Positions 35,057-43,874 of a stretch of 64,000 nucleotides of DNA are shown here, in pieces (the first letter of the stretch is position 1; each line of letters starts with the position of its first letter). This stretch comes from Sphingomonas sp. BAUL-RG-20F-R05-02 (GTDB lineage Bacteria > Pseudomonadota > Alphaproteobacteria > Sphingomonadales > Sphingomonadaceae). The position numbers and the translations under genes are program-made. Below the pieces are notes generated by a model. The model made no database searches and was not told the origin of the DNA. It saw only the letters and a program-made list of their open reading frames with translations. The stretch covers positions 310,001 through 374,000 of the forward strand of contig NZ_JAKNQH010000001.1 in assembly GCF_022662305.1 (NCBI RefSeq), written 5' to 3'.

Positions 35057-35803
35057 TCAGCGCAAGCAAGCGTCCAGCCCGTCGTTACGGACCACGCCGA
35101 CCCGGCGCGACAGCACGTTGCCATGCCGCCGCACGAAACCATGCGGATCGATCGCTGCGCGCTTCTTCGGCTGCGGCAGCACGGCGGCGATGCGTCCGGC
35201 CTCCGAGGGGCTGAGCGAGGAGGCGTCATGGCGGAAGTAGCGCATCGCGCCGGCGTTGACGCCGTAGGTGCCGATGCCGGTTTCCGCGACGTTGAGGTAC
35301 ACCTCCATGATGCGGCGCTTGCCCCACAGGTTCTCGATCAGCACGGTGAAATACGCTTCCAGCGCTTTGCGCGCATAGCCGCCGCCCTGAAACAGGAAGA
35401 CGTTCTTGGCGGTCTGCTGGCTTATCGTCGAGCCGCCGCGGATGCGGCCGCCCTGCGCGTTGCGGCGATAGGCATTCTCGATCGCGGCGATATCAAAACC
35501 GTGGTGCGAGCAGAACCGCGAGTCTTCTCCCGCGATCGCCGCGCGTGGCATATCGGGATCGATCTGCGACAACGGCATCCACGATTTCGATATGCTATGG
35601 CCGCTCGCCATATCGCCCAGCATGGTCAGCGTAACGGGTGGGGGCACGAAACGGTACACGAGCACCATCGCCACTGACAGCATCAGGAAACCGATGACGA
35701 TCTTGAAGACCCAGCCGATCAGGCGAAGGATCATCGAACGGCGCCGGGGCGGGGTGGTATCATACAGCGGGTTCCTGCGCCGTGGCGCTCCGACGGGTGG
35801 CAT
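35057..35803 (-). CDS. mtgA: Monofunctional peptidoglycan transglycosylase
   Basis: GT51 glycosyltransferase polymerising lipid II into glycan strands. The 248-residue protein has one transmembrane anchor (about residues 24-50) and the GT51 motifs EDSRFCSHHGFD (first catalytic glutamate), RGGSTISQQTAKNVFL, and KRRIMEVYLNVAETG (second glutamate), with no transpeptidase domain. A proline/arginine-rich N-terminus precedes the anchor; the start could also be M24 at 35734. It is tandem with rpoH on the minus strand and separated from it by 40 bases. Confidence 0.94.
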   Translation of the reverse strand: MPPVGAPRRRNPLYDTTPPRRRSMILRLIGWVFKIVIGFLMLSVAMVLVYRFVPPPVTLTMLGDMASGHSISKSWMPLSQIDPDMPRAAIAGEDSRFCSHHGFDIAAIENAYRRNAQGGRIRGGSTISQQTAKNVFLFQGGGYARKALEAYFTVLIENLWGKRRIMEVYLNVAETGIGTYGVNAGAMRYFRHDASSLSPSEAGRIAAVLPQPKKRAAIDPHGFVRRHGNVLSRRVGVVRNDGLDACLR

Positions 35804-35843
35804 GCACTGCCATCACCCGCCGGACGCCACTTCGCAAGCCCGA

Positions 35844-36746
35844 TCAGGCGGCGACCAGCATCCGCTTGTCACCGGCCAACCGCATCATCGCCTTTTGCAG
35901 CTTCTCGAACGCCCGCACCTCGATCTGGCGAACCCGCTCGCGCGAGACGCCGTATACCTGGCTCAGTTCCTCAAGCGTCTTGGGCTCGTCGGTGAGGCGC
36001 CGTTCGGTGAGGATGTGCTGCTCGCGCTCGTTCAGGTCGGTCATCGCGTTTTCGAGCATGGTGTGGCGGACGTCCGCCTCCTGCGCATCGGCGACGATCG
36101 TGTCCTGCAGGGGCGAATCGTCCTGCAACCAATCCTGCCACTGGCCGTCGCCATCTTCGCGCATCGGCACGTTGAGCGAGGTATCCCCGCCCATCGACAT
36201 GCGGCGATTCATGCTGGTGACTTCAGCCTCGGTCACGCCGAGGTCGTGCGCGATCTTGGCGAGATGCTCGGGCGAGAGATCGCCATCCTCGAACGCGTCG
36301 AGCTTGGACTTCATGCGGCGCAGGTTGAAAAACAGCTTCTTCTGCGCGGCGGTGGTGCCCATCTTGACGAGGCTCCACGACCGCAGGATGAACTCCTGGA
36401 TCGACGCGCGAATCCACCACATCGCATAAGTGGCGAGGCGGAAGCCGCGATCAGCCTCGAACTTCTTCACGCCCTGCATCAGGCCGATATTGCCCTCGGA
36501 GATCAGCTCCGACACGGGCAGGCCATAGCCACGATACCCCATCGCGATCTTCGCGACGAGGCGGAGATGCGAGGTGACGAGCTGCGCCGCCGCATCGGTA
36601 TCGCCATGCTCCTCGAAACGCTTGGCGAGCATATATTCCTGCTCGGGCGCGAGGATTGGAAACTTTTTGATCTCAGACAGATAGCGGTTGAGGCTTGCCT
36701 CACCGCCAAGAGCGGGGATCGTCGCCGGTAAATTGCCGGAGGCCAT
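35844..36746 (-). CDS. rpoH: RNA polymerase sigma factor RpoH (sigma-32)
   Basis: Heat-shock sigma factor of about 300 residues. Region 2 contains SEGNIGLMQGVKKFEADRG (position about 85-105) and YAMWWIRASIQEFI. The RpoH box QKKLFFNLR, involved in core binding and chaperone/FtsH control, follows. Region 4 ends with YGVSRERVRQIEVRAFEKL. The ATG at 36746 has GGGAG 7 bases upstream, so the two extra codons of the open frame (36752) are probably not used. Many alphaproteobacteria have more than one rpoH; only one is here. Confidence 0.95.
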   Translation of the reverse strand: MASGNLPATIPALGGEASLNRYLSEIKKFPILAPEQEYMLAKRFEEHGDTDAAAQLVTSHLRLVAKIAMGYRGYGLPVSELISEGNIGLMQGVKKFEADRGFRLATYAMWWIRASIQEFILRSWSLVKMGTTAAQKKLFFNLRRMKSKLDAFEDGDLSPEHLAKIAHDLGVTEAEVTSMNRRMSMGGDTSLNVPMREDGDGQWQDWLQDDSPLQDTIVADAQEADVRHTMLENAMTDLNEREQHILTERRLTDEPKTLEELSQVYGVSRERVRQIEVRAFEKLQKAMMRLAGDKRMLVAA

Positions 36747-36803
36747 GATCAATCTCCCATAAAATCGCGCGTCCCGGGTACCGTGGCGACGCGCATACGA
36801 AAC

Positions 36804-37751
36804 CTATACGTTAAGACTATCGAACAGTTCCTGCATGTCCGACGGCATTTCGCTATCAAATGCCAAAGCGTTGCTTTCTAGCGGGTGAATGAACCCGAGC
36901 CTTGCGGCGTGCAACGCCTGCCGGCGGAAATCCAACGTTTCCAGAACAGGCCGGTGAACCGGTTTTGTTCTACCATAGACCGGGTCGCCCAACAAGGGAT
37001 GTCCGATCGAAGCCATGTGCACGCGCACCTGATGGGTGCGACCCGTTTCCAGCCGACATTCGACCAGCGCGGCATCCCGCAGCCGGGTGAGCGTGCTGAA
37101 ATGCGTGACGGCGCGCTTGCCGCCAGCCACGATCGCGACCTTCTTACGATTCTGCGGGCTCCGCGCGAGCGGGGCGTCGACCTTGCCCTCGCTCGGGGTT
37201 GGGCGGCCACCGACGATTGCCTTGTAGCGCCGGTCGATACTGTGCGCGGCGAACTGCTTGGCGAGACCTTCGTGCGCGCGGTCGGTCTTGGCGGCGACCA
37301 TCAGGCCGGACGTGTCCTTGTCGATCCGGTGGACGATGCCCGGCCGCGCGACGCCACCGATCCCCGACAGTCGCCCCGCGCAATAGTGGAGCAGCGCGTT
37401 GACCAGCGTGCCGTCGAGATTGCCCGCCGCCGGATGCACCACCAGCCCGGCCTGCTTGTCGATGACGATGAGGTGATCGTCCTCGAACACGATATTGAGC
37501 GCGATGTCCTGCGGCTCATTGTGCGCGGGGCGCGGGGCGGGGACGTTGACGCGGTAGAGGCCGCCCGGCACCGCCTTGCTGGCCGGATCGCGGCGCAGCA
37601 CGCCGGCCTCGTCGGTCACCTCGCCGGTCGAGATCAAGGCTTTCAGTCGCTCGCGCGAGATCGTCGGCAACGCATCAGCCAGCGCCCGGTCGAGCCGTAG
37701 CCCTTCGGCGTCGGCGACGCGCGCTTCGATAGTGGAAACCCCCCGGTCCAT
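36804..37751 (-). CDS. rluD: 23S rRNA pseudouridine synthase, RluD type
   Basis: Makes pseudouridines in the 23S rRNA (helix 69 positions in RluD). The 315 residues carry an N-terminal S4 RNA-binding domain (LDRALADALPTISRERLKALI) and the RluA-family catalytic motif HRIDKDTSGL with the essential aspartate. LETGRTHQVRVHMASIGHPLLGD and the end helix follow the usual layout. It diverges from a JAMM peptidase gene 20 bases away, so promoters overlap. Confidence 0.92.
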   Translation of the reverse strand: MDRGVSTIEARVADAEGLRLDRALADALPTISRERLKALISTGEVTDEAGVLRRDPASKAVPGGLYRVNVPAPRPAHNEPQDIALNIVFEDDHLIVIDKQAGLVVHPAAGNLDGTLVNALLHYCAGRLSGIGGVARPGIVHRIDKDTSGLMVAAKTDRAHEGLAKQFAAHSIDRRYKAIVGGRPTPSEGKVDAPLARSPQNRKKVAIVAGGKRAVTHFSTLTRLRDAALVECRLETGRTHQVRVHMASIGHPLLGDPVYGRTKPVHRPVLETLDFRRQALHAARLGFIHPLESNALAFDSEMPSDMQELFDSLNV

Positions 37752-37771
37752 AGCGTAAGAATTTGGGCGTT

Positions 37772-38179
37772 ATGTTGGAGATTTCAAGCGCTGCACTGCA
37801 ACGGATTGTCGCCGACGCGGCTGTCGACCCCACGCGAGAGCGATGCGGGATTTTGTTCGGGGGCGACGATCGGATCGTCGACGCTTCGCTCTGCGCCAAC
37901 GTCGCGGCCGATCCGACGCGCACGTTCGAGATCGATCCCGTCGCACTGTTCGCGGCATTGCGGGCCGAACGGGCGGGCGGTGCGACGATCGTCGGCTATT
38001 GGCATTCGCATCCCAGCGGCGACGTGCGGCCGTCCGCTACCGATGCGGCGATGGCGGTGCCGGACGGCAAGATCTGGCTAATCGTCAGCGGCGTTACAGT
38101 CGGCATGTGGCGGGCGGGAAACCAGCCGGGCGCGGTGCGTTTCGATGCGATACCGTACCAAGTGGGAGAGGTCATGTGA
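37772..38179 (+). CDS. JAMM/MPN-type metallopeptidase (M67 family)
   Basis: A small single-domain zinc isopeptidase-like protein of 135 residues. The JAMM site is complete: glutamate E23 in TRERCGILFGG, then H78-x-H80 in YWHSHPSG, S88 and D91. Stand-alone bacterial members are linked to sulfur-carrier or cysteine metabolism (for example removing a C-terminal cysteine) or to ubiquitin-like tags; no such partner is next to it. A TTG at 37763 is open in frame, but ATG 37772 gives the normal domain start. Its stop overlaps the next gene by one base. Confidence 0.88.
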   Translation: MLEISSAALQRIVADAAVDPTRERCGILFGGDDRIVDASLCANVAADPTRTFEIDPVALFAALRAERAGGATIVGYWHSHPSGDVRPSATDAAMAVPDGKIWLIVSGVTVGMWRAGNQPGAVRFDAIPYQVGEVM

Positions 38180-38865
38180 TGCGTTCGAAGATGATCGCGC
38201 TGATGATGGTGGTGCCCTTCGTGGTCCTTTCCGGCAGCGCTGCCATCGGACAACACGCGCCGTCCGCTGCCGCCAACTGCGCGCGCGCTACGAGCGCCTC
38301 GGAGAAGATGATCTGCGGCAATGCGCGGCTAGTGGAGGGCGATGCAGGGCTCGCGACTGTCTATAGCCGCTTGATCCAGCACAGCGCGCCATCCCAGCAA
38401 GCCGTGGTCCGTAACGGGCAACGCGCCTGGCTGGCGCGACGCGACCGGTGTCGCGACACGACATGCCTGCGGAACCTGTACGATGCGCGCACCACCGCCC
38501 TGTATGCCCAACTCGAAGCGCGCGATGCGGTCCTACGGCGCGGGGTCGCGAAGATCGGACAATGCGCCGTCGCCAAGATCGATCAGATTGGCCCACGTCT
38601 GGCCGATGGCAGCGACTTGAACAGTCGCCCCGACGATACCGGCACCAGCGTCAGCTTCACCAATGGCGTGCATCAGGTGTCGTACGATCTTGAAAAGCCG
38701 GTTGCACGCTCGCGGATCGGCGATCCGGCGAAGGTGTGCCTGGTGTCGATCCCGCGCAACTGCCCGCCCGGTGACGATCGCGGGCGGCAGTATGCCGTCA
38801 CCAACCTGCGCACCGGCGAACACTGGCAGATGTACGATTCGCAGCATATGTGCGGCGGCGCCTGA
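38179..38865 (+). CDS. Exported protein with LprI-like (DUF1311) domain
   Basis: Exported protein of 228 residues with a signal peptide (MIALMMVVPFVVLSGSAAIG, about 5-24). A four-cysteine LprI/DUF1311 domain spans about 34-115 (NCARATSASEKMICGN, RAWLARRDRCRDTTCLRNLYDAR), the domain type known from lysozyme inhibitor LprI. The C-terminal half has further cysteines and no recognised family. The ATG shares one base with the JAMM stop codon (TGATG), so the two proteins are translated together despite different compartments. Function of the pair is unknown. Confidence 0.82.
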   Translation: MRSKMIALMMVVPFVVLSGSAAIGQHAPSAAANCARATSASEKMICGNARLVEGDAGLATVYSRLIQHSAPSQQAVVRNGQRAWLARRDRCRDTTCLRNLYDARTTALYAQLEARDAVLRRGVAKIGQCAVAKIDQIGPRLADGSDLNSRPDDTGTSVSFTNGVHQVSYDLEKPVARSRIGDPAKVCLVSIPRNCPPGDDRGRQYAVTNLRTGEHWQMYDSQHMCGGA

Positions 38866-38934
38866 TACGCGCACACGACTTGCGGCAACGCCGCCGCTAC
38901 GCCAAAGAGGCCCGACACGCGGGAGCCTTGTCCT

Positions 38935-39579
38935 TTGACTATCAACGCCGTCGACTTCGCCAGCCTGCTGTGCTCGCGCCTTTGCCATGATCTGCTTAGC
39001 CCGGTGGGCGCGCTCAACAACGGGCTCGAACTGCTCGCGGACGAGCATGATCCCGACATGCGTGCGCGCTGTCTGGAACTGCTTAGTGAGAGCGCGAAAG
39101 CATCCGCCAACAAGCTAAAGTTCTTCCGACTGGCGTTCGGTGCGGCGGGCGGTTTCGGCGAGACGATCGATTCGCGTGAGGCGCGCGCGGCGATCGAGGG
39201 GCTGTTCGGCGATACCCACCGGGTGAAGCTCGGCTGGTTGGTCGAAGACCCGAGCCTTCCAAAATCCGGCATCAAGGTGCTGCTCAACCTCGCACTGATC
39301 GCGGGCGACGCGTTGATCCGCGGCGGCCAGCTCGACGTCGGCGCGGAATGCGTCGGCAAGCAGATGGAGATCGTGGTGCGTGCCGATGGCCCGCGCATCG
39401 TGCTCGACAACGAACTGCGCACCGCGTTGACCGGCGTTGGCGCGGTCGCCGCGATTACACCGCGTGCGGCGGCGGCGTATCTGGTCCAGTCGATCGTTGC
39501 CGAGGGCAAGGGCTCTATTCAGGTGTCCGACCCCGAAGATCCGGTGCTGCTGTTCGGCGCCACCCTGACGGTAGCGTAA
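38935..39579 (+). CDS. chpT: Histidine phosphotransferase ChpT
   Basis: Phosphotransfer protein of the CckA-ChpT-CtrA/CpdR relay, which governs cell-cycle and motility genes in alphaproteobacteria. The 214-residue product has the phosphoacceptor histidine in LCSRLCHDLLSPVGAL (H18) within a two-helix DHp-like hairpin and a degenerate HATPase-like C-terminal part lacking ATP motifs. The start is TTG at 38935, with GGGAG about 10 bases upstream. Its location immediately ahead of cheA is common in sphingomonads and ties the relay to chemotaxis gene expression. Confidence 0.9.
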   Translation: MTINAVDFASLLCSRLCHDLLSPVGALNNGLELLADEHDPDMRARCLELLSESAKASANKLKFFRLAFGAAGGFGETIDSREARAAIEGLFGDTHRVKLGWLVEDPSLPKSGIKVLLNLALIAGDALIRGGQLDVGAECVGKQMEIVVRADGPRIVLDNELRTALTGVGAVAAITPRAAAAYLVQSIVAEGKGSIQVSDPEDPVLLFGATLTVA

Positions 39580-39633
39580 ACCCGGCTTTAACGGCTCGTC
39601 CTGCAAAGAGGCCCTCGCGCACGCCGAGGGCAC

Positions 39634-41934
39634 ATGGACGATCTTCTTCAGGAATTCATCGCAGAAACGCGCGAGACGCTGGAAGCGCTTTCCGGTGAGA
39701 TCGTCGCGTGGGAATCGGCTCCGGCCGATCGCGAACGGCTCGATGCGATCTTTCGCTTCGTCCACACCGTCAAAGGGAGCTGTGGCTTCCTCGATCTGCC
39801 ACGCCTCAGCCGGCTTAGCCATGCCGCCGAGGATGTGCTGGCGGCGGTCCGGTCCGGCGAACGCACGCCCGACACAAGGCTGGTCAACGCCGTGCTCGCG
39901 ATCGTCGATCGTATCGGTGAGATCGTGGAAGCGATCGACGGTGGGATCGCGCTCGACGACGGCGGCGAGGAACTGCTGATCGCCGCCCTCGACAAGGGCG
40001 CCCAAGCGGCGGCGCCCGCCGCGATCGCGCCGGTGCCCCGCACCGCGCCGACCCGCAGTGTACGCCTCAACGTCGACCTGCTCGATCGCATGATGAGCGG
40101 CATGTCCGACATGGTGCTGGCGCGTAATGAACTTGCGCGGCGTTTGCGCGACGAGGGTGCCGATCCGGCGATCGAAGCGGCGCTCGAACGGCTTTCCGCC
40201 ACCGTTGCCGAAATGCGCGACACGGTGACGCGCACGCGCATGCAGAAGATCGATGCATTGTTTTCCGCACTGCCGCGCATGGTGCGCGATACCGCCGCCG
40301 AACTTGGCAAGTCGGTGACGCTGCATGTCGAAGGAAGCGACGTCGAACTCGATCGCGAGATGATCGAGATGATGCGCGACCCGCTCGTCCATATCGTCCG
40401 TAACGCGATTGATCACGGGATCGAGGCGCCTGCCGCGCGCCGTGCCGCAGGTAAGCGCGAAAACGGCAGGCTGACCGTGTCCGCGCGCCAGTCGGGCAAC
40501 CAGATCATCGTCGTGATCGAGGATGACGGCGCCGGCATCGACACCGCCGCGCTGGTCGAAAAAGCCGCTCGCAGCGGTAGCCGCACGGATGCGGAACTGC
40601 GCGAGATGAGCGACCGTGCGAAGCTCGATCTCGTGTTCGAGGCAGGCGTCTCCACCAAGGACACCGTCACGTCAGTGTCGGGGCGTGGCGTCGGCATGGA
40701 CGTGGTGCGCGCCAACGTCGAACAGATCGGCGGGCGCATCGATCTCACCAACGTACCCGGCAAGGGTCTTTCAATCGCGATCCACGTGCCGCTCACGCTG
40801 TCGATCATCGCGGCGATCGGCGTCAGCGCCGGCGATCAGCGTTTCGCGATCTCACGGCAAGCGATCGAGGAGATCGTTTCTGTGCAAGGCGAGTCGATCC
40901 GCATCGATCTGCTCGGCAGCACGCAGGTCGCCACGGTCCGCGACCGACGGATGCCGCTGGTCGATCTCGCTGGCTTGCTAGGTGTCGTACGGGAACGTGA
41001 GGCGGGTAAGCTCGCGATCCTCAGCATCCCCGGCGGCAGTTTCGCGTTGGCGGTGGACGACGTGCTCGATCACGAGGAACTGGTCATCAAGCCGGCCGCG
41101 CCTGCGGTGATGGCGACCGGGGTCTACGCCGGCCAAACCCTTCCCGATACCGGCGTGCCGATGCTGCTGCTGGATTGCGCGGGCATTGCGGCGCACGCGG
41201 GTATCCGCTTCTGGCGCGAAACCGTGACGGAAGACGCCGAAGCGCAGACCGAGACGACCGCCGCATCCGCGTTGTTGTTCGACGACTTGGACGGGGCACG
41301 CCGCTTGGTGGCGCTCGCCGCGATCGACCGGATCGAACCGGTATCGACGCATGCGATCCGCTATTCGGCCGGGCGTTTGCGCCTGTCGCTGGACGACCGC
41401 ATCATCCCGCTTGTCGCGCACGATAATTGGGCTGACCGTGCACAGGTCCACATCCTGCGCCTGCGCGACGGCGACAGCGAGGTTGGCTATGCGATTGGGG
41501 ATGCAATCGACATCGTCGATTTGCCCGAGGTGGTGATGCCCGCGAGCGTGCCTGGCCCAATCGCAGGCGTGGCCGCGATCGACGGCCAGCAAATCGAGGT
41601 TCTCGACCTGTTCTGGCTGTTTAGTGAGCATGGCACCCTGCCGCAGCATGCCGCACCGCCGCTATGCCTGCTCGACGGCAGTGAAACGGCGTGGATGACG
41701 AGCTTTCTCAAGCCGGTGCTGGAGAGTGCCGGCTACCGGGTAGCCACCACGTTGAAGGGCACGGACCAGCCCGATGTGGTGCTGACGATGGACGCGACCG
41801 TGCTTGCGGTCGGTACATCGGTGCCGGTCGTCCGGCTACGCCGCGAGCCCGATGGTGCGGCTTCGGGCACCGTTTACCGATATGACCGCGAGGGATTGCT
41901 TGCGGCGCTCAACCTTTCCAGCGGAGCCCGGTGA
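39634..41934 (+). CDS. cheA: Chemotaxis histidine kinase CheA with extra C-terminal domains
   Basis: Sensor kinase of the chemotaxis array. Order in 766 residues: P1 Hpt (phospho-histidine H44 in RFVHTVKGSCGF); no clear P2; P3 dimerisation near 140-200; P4 ATPase with N box HIVRNAIDHGIE, G1 DDGAGID and G2 GRGVGMDVV; P5 CheW-like, about 390-510. A further approximately 240 residues hold a second CheW-like domain and a degenerate receiver-like end, which canonical CheA lacks. A hairpin directly upstream (39611-39631) includes the GAGGG ribosome-binding site. Overlaps cheW by one base. Confidence 0.95.
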   Translation: MDDLLQEFIAETRETLEALSGEIVAWESAPADRERLDAIFRFVHTVKGSCGFLDLPRLSRLSHAAEDVLAAVRSGERTPDTRLVNAVLAIVDRIGEIVEAIDGGIALDDGGEELLIAALDKGAQAAAPAAIAPVPRTAPTRSVRLNVDLLDRMMSGMSDMVLARNELARRLRDEGADPAIEAALERLSATVAEMRDTVTRTRMQKIDALFSALPRMVRDTAAELGKSVTLHVEGSDVELDREMIEMMRDPLVHIVRNAIDHGIEAPAARRAAGKRENGRLTVSARQSGNQIIVVIEDDGAGIDTAALVEKAARSGSRTDAELREMSDRAKLDLVFEAGVSTKDTVTSVSGRGVGMDVVRANVEQIGGRIDLTNVPGKGLSIAIHVPLTLSIIAAIGVSAGDQRFAISRQAIEEIVSVQGESIRIDLLGSTQVATVRDRRMPLVDLAGLLGVVREREAGKLAILSIPGGSFALAVDDVLDHEELVIKPAAPAVMATGVYAGQTLPDTGVPMLLLDCAGIAAHAGIRFWRETVTEDAEAQTETTAASALLFDDLDGARRLVALAAIDRIEPVSTHAIRYSAGRLRLSLDDRIIPLVAHDNWADRAQVHILRLRDGDSEVGYAIGDAIDIVDLPEVVMPASVPGPIAGVAAIDGQQIEVLDLFWLFSEHGTLPQHAAPPLCLLDGSETAWMTSFLKPVLESAGYRVATTLKGTDQPDVVLTMDATVLAVGTSVPVVRLRREPDGAASGTVYRYDREGLLAALNLSSGAR

Positions 41935-42359
41935 TGAGTGGCCTGTTCCTGATCGCCCACCTCGCCGGGCGTGCCGTCGCGATCGACTCGGCGCAGGTCG
42001 ATTCGGTCGTCGATATTGGCACGATCGTGCCGGTGCCGCGCGCCGACGCGCAAGTACGCGGGCTTGCCGCGCTGCGCAGCCGGGTGGTTACCGTGATCGA
42101 TCCGCGCGCGGCGATCGGCGTCGGCGAAAGCGTCGGCAATCGCGCGGTCATCACCCGGATCGACGGGCATCATTACGCCATTCTGGTCGACACGCTGGAA
42201 GACGTGGCACCGTTCGACTTCCGCCCGCTCGCATCCGGCGTCGTGCTGGACGGCGCGTGGAGCAGCATCGGCTACGGCACCGTGGAAATGGATGGAGAGC
42301 CGATCCTGGCCGTCGACCTGCGTGCCTTGGTACCGTGCGCAACTCCGGTCGCTGCCTGA
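41934..42359 (+). CDS. cheW: Chemotaxis coupling protein CheW
   Basis: Adaptor linking CheA to receptors. The 141-residue single CheW domain runs from LFLIAHLAGRAVAIDSAQV to GEPILAVDLRALV, with the usual VRGLAALRSRVVTVIDPRAAIG segment between beta sheets. A GTG at 41931 overlapping the cheA TGA (GTGA) is also possible as start, but ATG 41934 is used here. It is the second gene of the che run, separated from cheY by 70 bases that can form a stem-loop. Confidence 0.93.
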   Translation: MSGLFLIAHLAGRAVAIDSAQVDSVVDIGTIVPVPRADAQVRGLAALRSRVVTVIDPRAAIGVGESVGNRAVITRIDGHHYAILVDTLEDVAPFDFRPLASGVVLDGAWSSIGYGTVEMDGEPILAVDLRALVPCATPVAA

Positions 42360-42429
42360 GGGCGCAATTAACCGGACTCGAAGGTTTTTGCGCCAAAACG
42401 GAGCTGTAAAGCGTAAAACGGGGTCAATA

Positions 42430-42795
42430 ATGAAAACCTGCCTGGTCGTCGATGATTCGAAGGTGATCCGCAAGGTCGCGCGGCACATCCTGGAAACCCT
42501 CAATTTCAGGGTCACCGAGGCTGGTGATGGCCGTCAGGCGCTCGACAGTTGCCTGGAGTCGGTGCCCGACGTGGTGCTGCTCGATTGGAACATGCCGGTA
42601 ATGAGCGGGATGGACTTCCTGCGCGCGCTGCGCGATTCGAGCGTCGCACGTCGCCCTAAGGTGGTGTTCTGCACGACCGAGAATGGGATGGCTCATATCC
42701 GTGCCGCAATCGAGGCGGGGGCCGACGAATATGTCATGAAGCCGTTCGACCGCGAGACGTTGGAAAGTAAGCTGCAGATCGTCGGTATGGCCTGA
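42430..42795 (+). CDS. cheY: Single-domain response regulator CheY
   Basis: Receiver-only protein of 121 residues. The acidic pair is D8/D9 in VVDDS, the phosphorylation site D52 in LLDWNMP, the switch threonine in FCTTENG, and the conserved lysine K104 in YVMKPF. No output domain follows. It would carry the signal from CheA to the flagellar motor, or act as a phosphate sink. The start at 42430 is set by the conserved N-terminus; the frame is open upstream. Confidence 0.93.
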   Translation: MKTCLVVDDSKVIRKVARHILETLNFRVTEAGDGRQALDSCLESVPDVVLLDWNMPVMSGMDFLRALRDSSVARRPKVVFCTTENGMAHIRAAIEAGADEYVMKPFDRETLESKLQIVGMA

Positions 42796-42809
42796 GCGGA
42801 GTTTCATCC

Positions 42810-43874
42810 GTGCCACCCGTCAGCGCCATCGCGCGGCCGAGCGTTGCCGATGCGGCTCCTACGCGGATCCTGATCGTCGATGATTCCGCGGTCGCGCGGG
42901 CGGTAATCGGCCGTGCCATCGAAGCCGACCCGCGTTTCAAGGTGGTCGGCTCGGTACCGCACACGGCCGCTGCGCTGGGGTTTCTGAAAACCAATCGCGC
43001 CGACGCGCTGGTCCTCGATATCGAGATGCCCGGGGTTAGTGGCCTGGCGGCACTGCCGTCGTTGATTGCAGAAGGGCAGGGCGCCAAGGTGCTGATCGTG
43101 TCTTCCTCCGCCGGTGATGGCGCGTCGACAACCATCGAGGCGCTGGCGTTGGGTGCAGCCGACACTTTGGTCAAGCCGGCAGTCGGTGGCTTTGCGGGTC
43201 GATTCTCCGTCGATCTGGTCGAAAAACTGGGGCGGCTCTGCACCGGCGAGCGAGCCGTCGGCCCGGTTCGCGCCGCGCCACCGCGTTTGGCAGCTGGCGG
43301 TTTCGACATCGTTGGGATCGGTGCTTCGACCGGGGGCATCCACGCGCTCAAACTCATTCTCACCGAACTGCCGGCGAGCTTTACCGTACCGATCCTCATT
43401 ACCCAGCACCTGCCGGAATCGTTCATGCCCTATTTTGCAGCGCAGGTCGCCGTGCTCGCGAACCGGCCATGCGTCGTCGCCGAGAACAGGATGCGCGTTC
43501 GCGCCGGCCACGTATACGTGGCGCCCGGTGATGCCCACATGCGTATCGTGAGTGCAGGGGATGGCGCGGCGGTTCGGCTGATAGACAAAGCCGCGCCGAG
43601 CGGATGCATGCCTTCGGTTGATCCGATGCTGGAGTCGCTCGCCGAAGTGTATGGCCCCCGCGCGCTTGCCATCGTGCTCAGCGGCATGGGCCGCGACGGC
43701 AGCGCTGGCGCTTGTCAGATCGCGCATGCCGGCGGTGCGGTGGTCGTGCAGGATCGTGAAAGCTCGGTGGTCTGGGGTATGCCCGGCGCGGTCGCGCGGG
43801 CGGGATCTGCGCACGCTATCCTGCCACCCGCAGAGATCGCGAAGCTTATCGTCACCGGACGGAGACCGTCATGA
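42810..43874 (+). CDS. cheB: Chemotaxis response regulator protein-glutamate methylesterase CheB
   Basis: Demethylates and deamidates chemoreceptors for adaptation. The 354 residues hold an N-terminal receiver (VDDS at about 23-26, phospho-aspartate D70 in LVLDIEMPG) and a C-terminal esterase with the catalytic serine in GIGASTGG, histidine in ITQHLPESF, and aspartate in LSGMGRDG. The start is GTG at 42810. The stop overlaps cheR by 4 bases (ATGA), so methylation and demethylation enzymes are cotranslated. Confidence 0.95.
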   Translation: MPPVSAIARPSVADAAPTRILIVDDSAVARAVIGRAIEADPRFKVVGSVPHTAAALGFLKTNRADALVLDIEMPGVSGLAALPSLIAEGQGAKVLIVSSSAGDGASTTIEALALGAADTLVKPAVGGFAGRFSVDLVEKLGRLCTGERAVGPVRAAPPRLAAGGFDIVGIGASTGGIHALKLILTELPASFTVPILITQHLPESFMPYFAAQVAVLANRPCVVAENRMRVRAGHVYVAPGDAHMRIVSAGDGAAVRLIDKAAPSGCMPSVDPMLESLAEVYGPRALAIVLSGMGRDGSAGACQIAHAGGAVVVQDRESSVVWGMPGAVARAGSAHAILPPAEIAKLIVTGRRPS

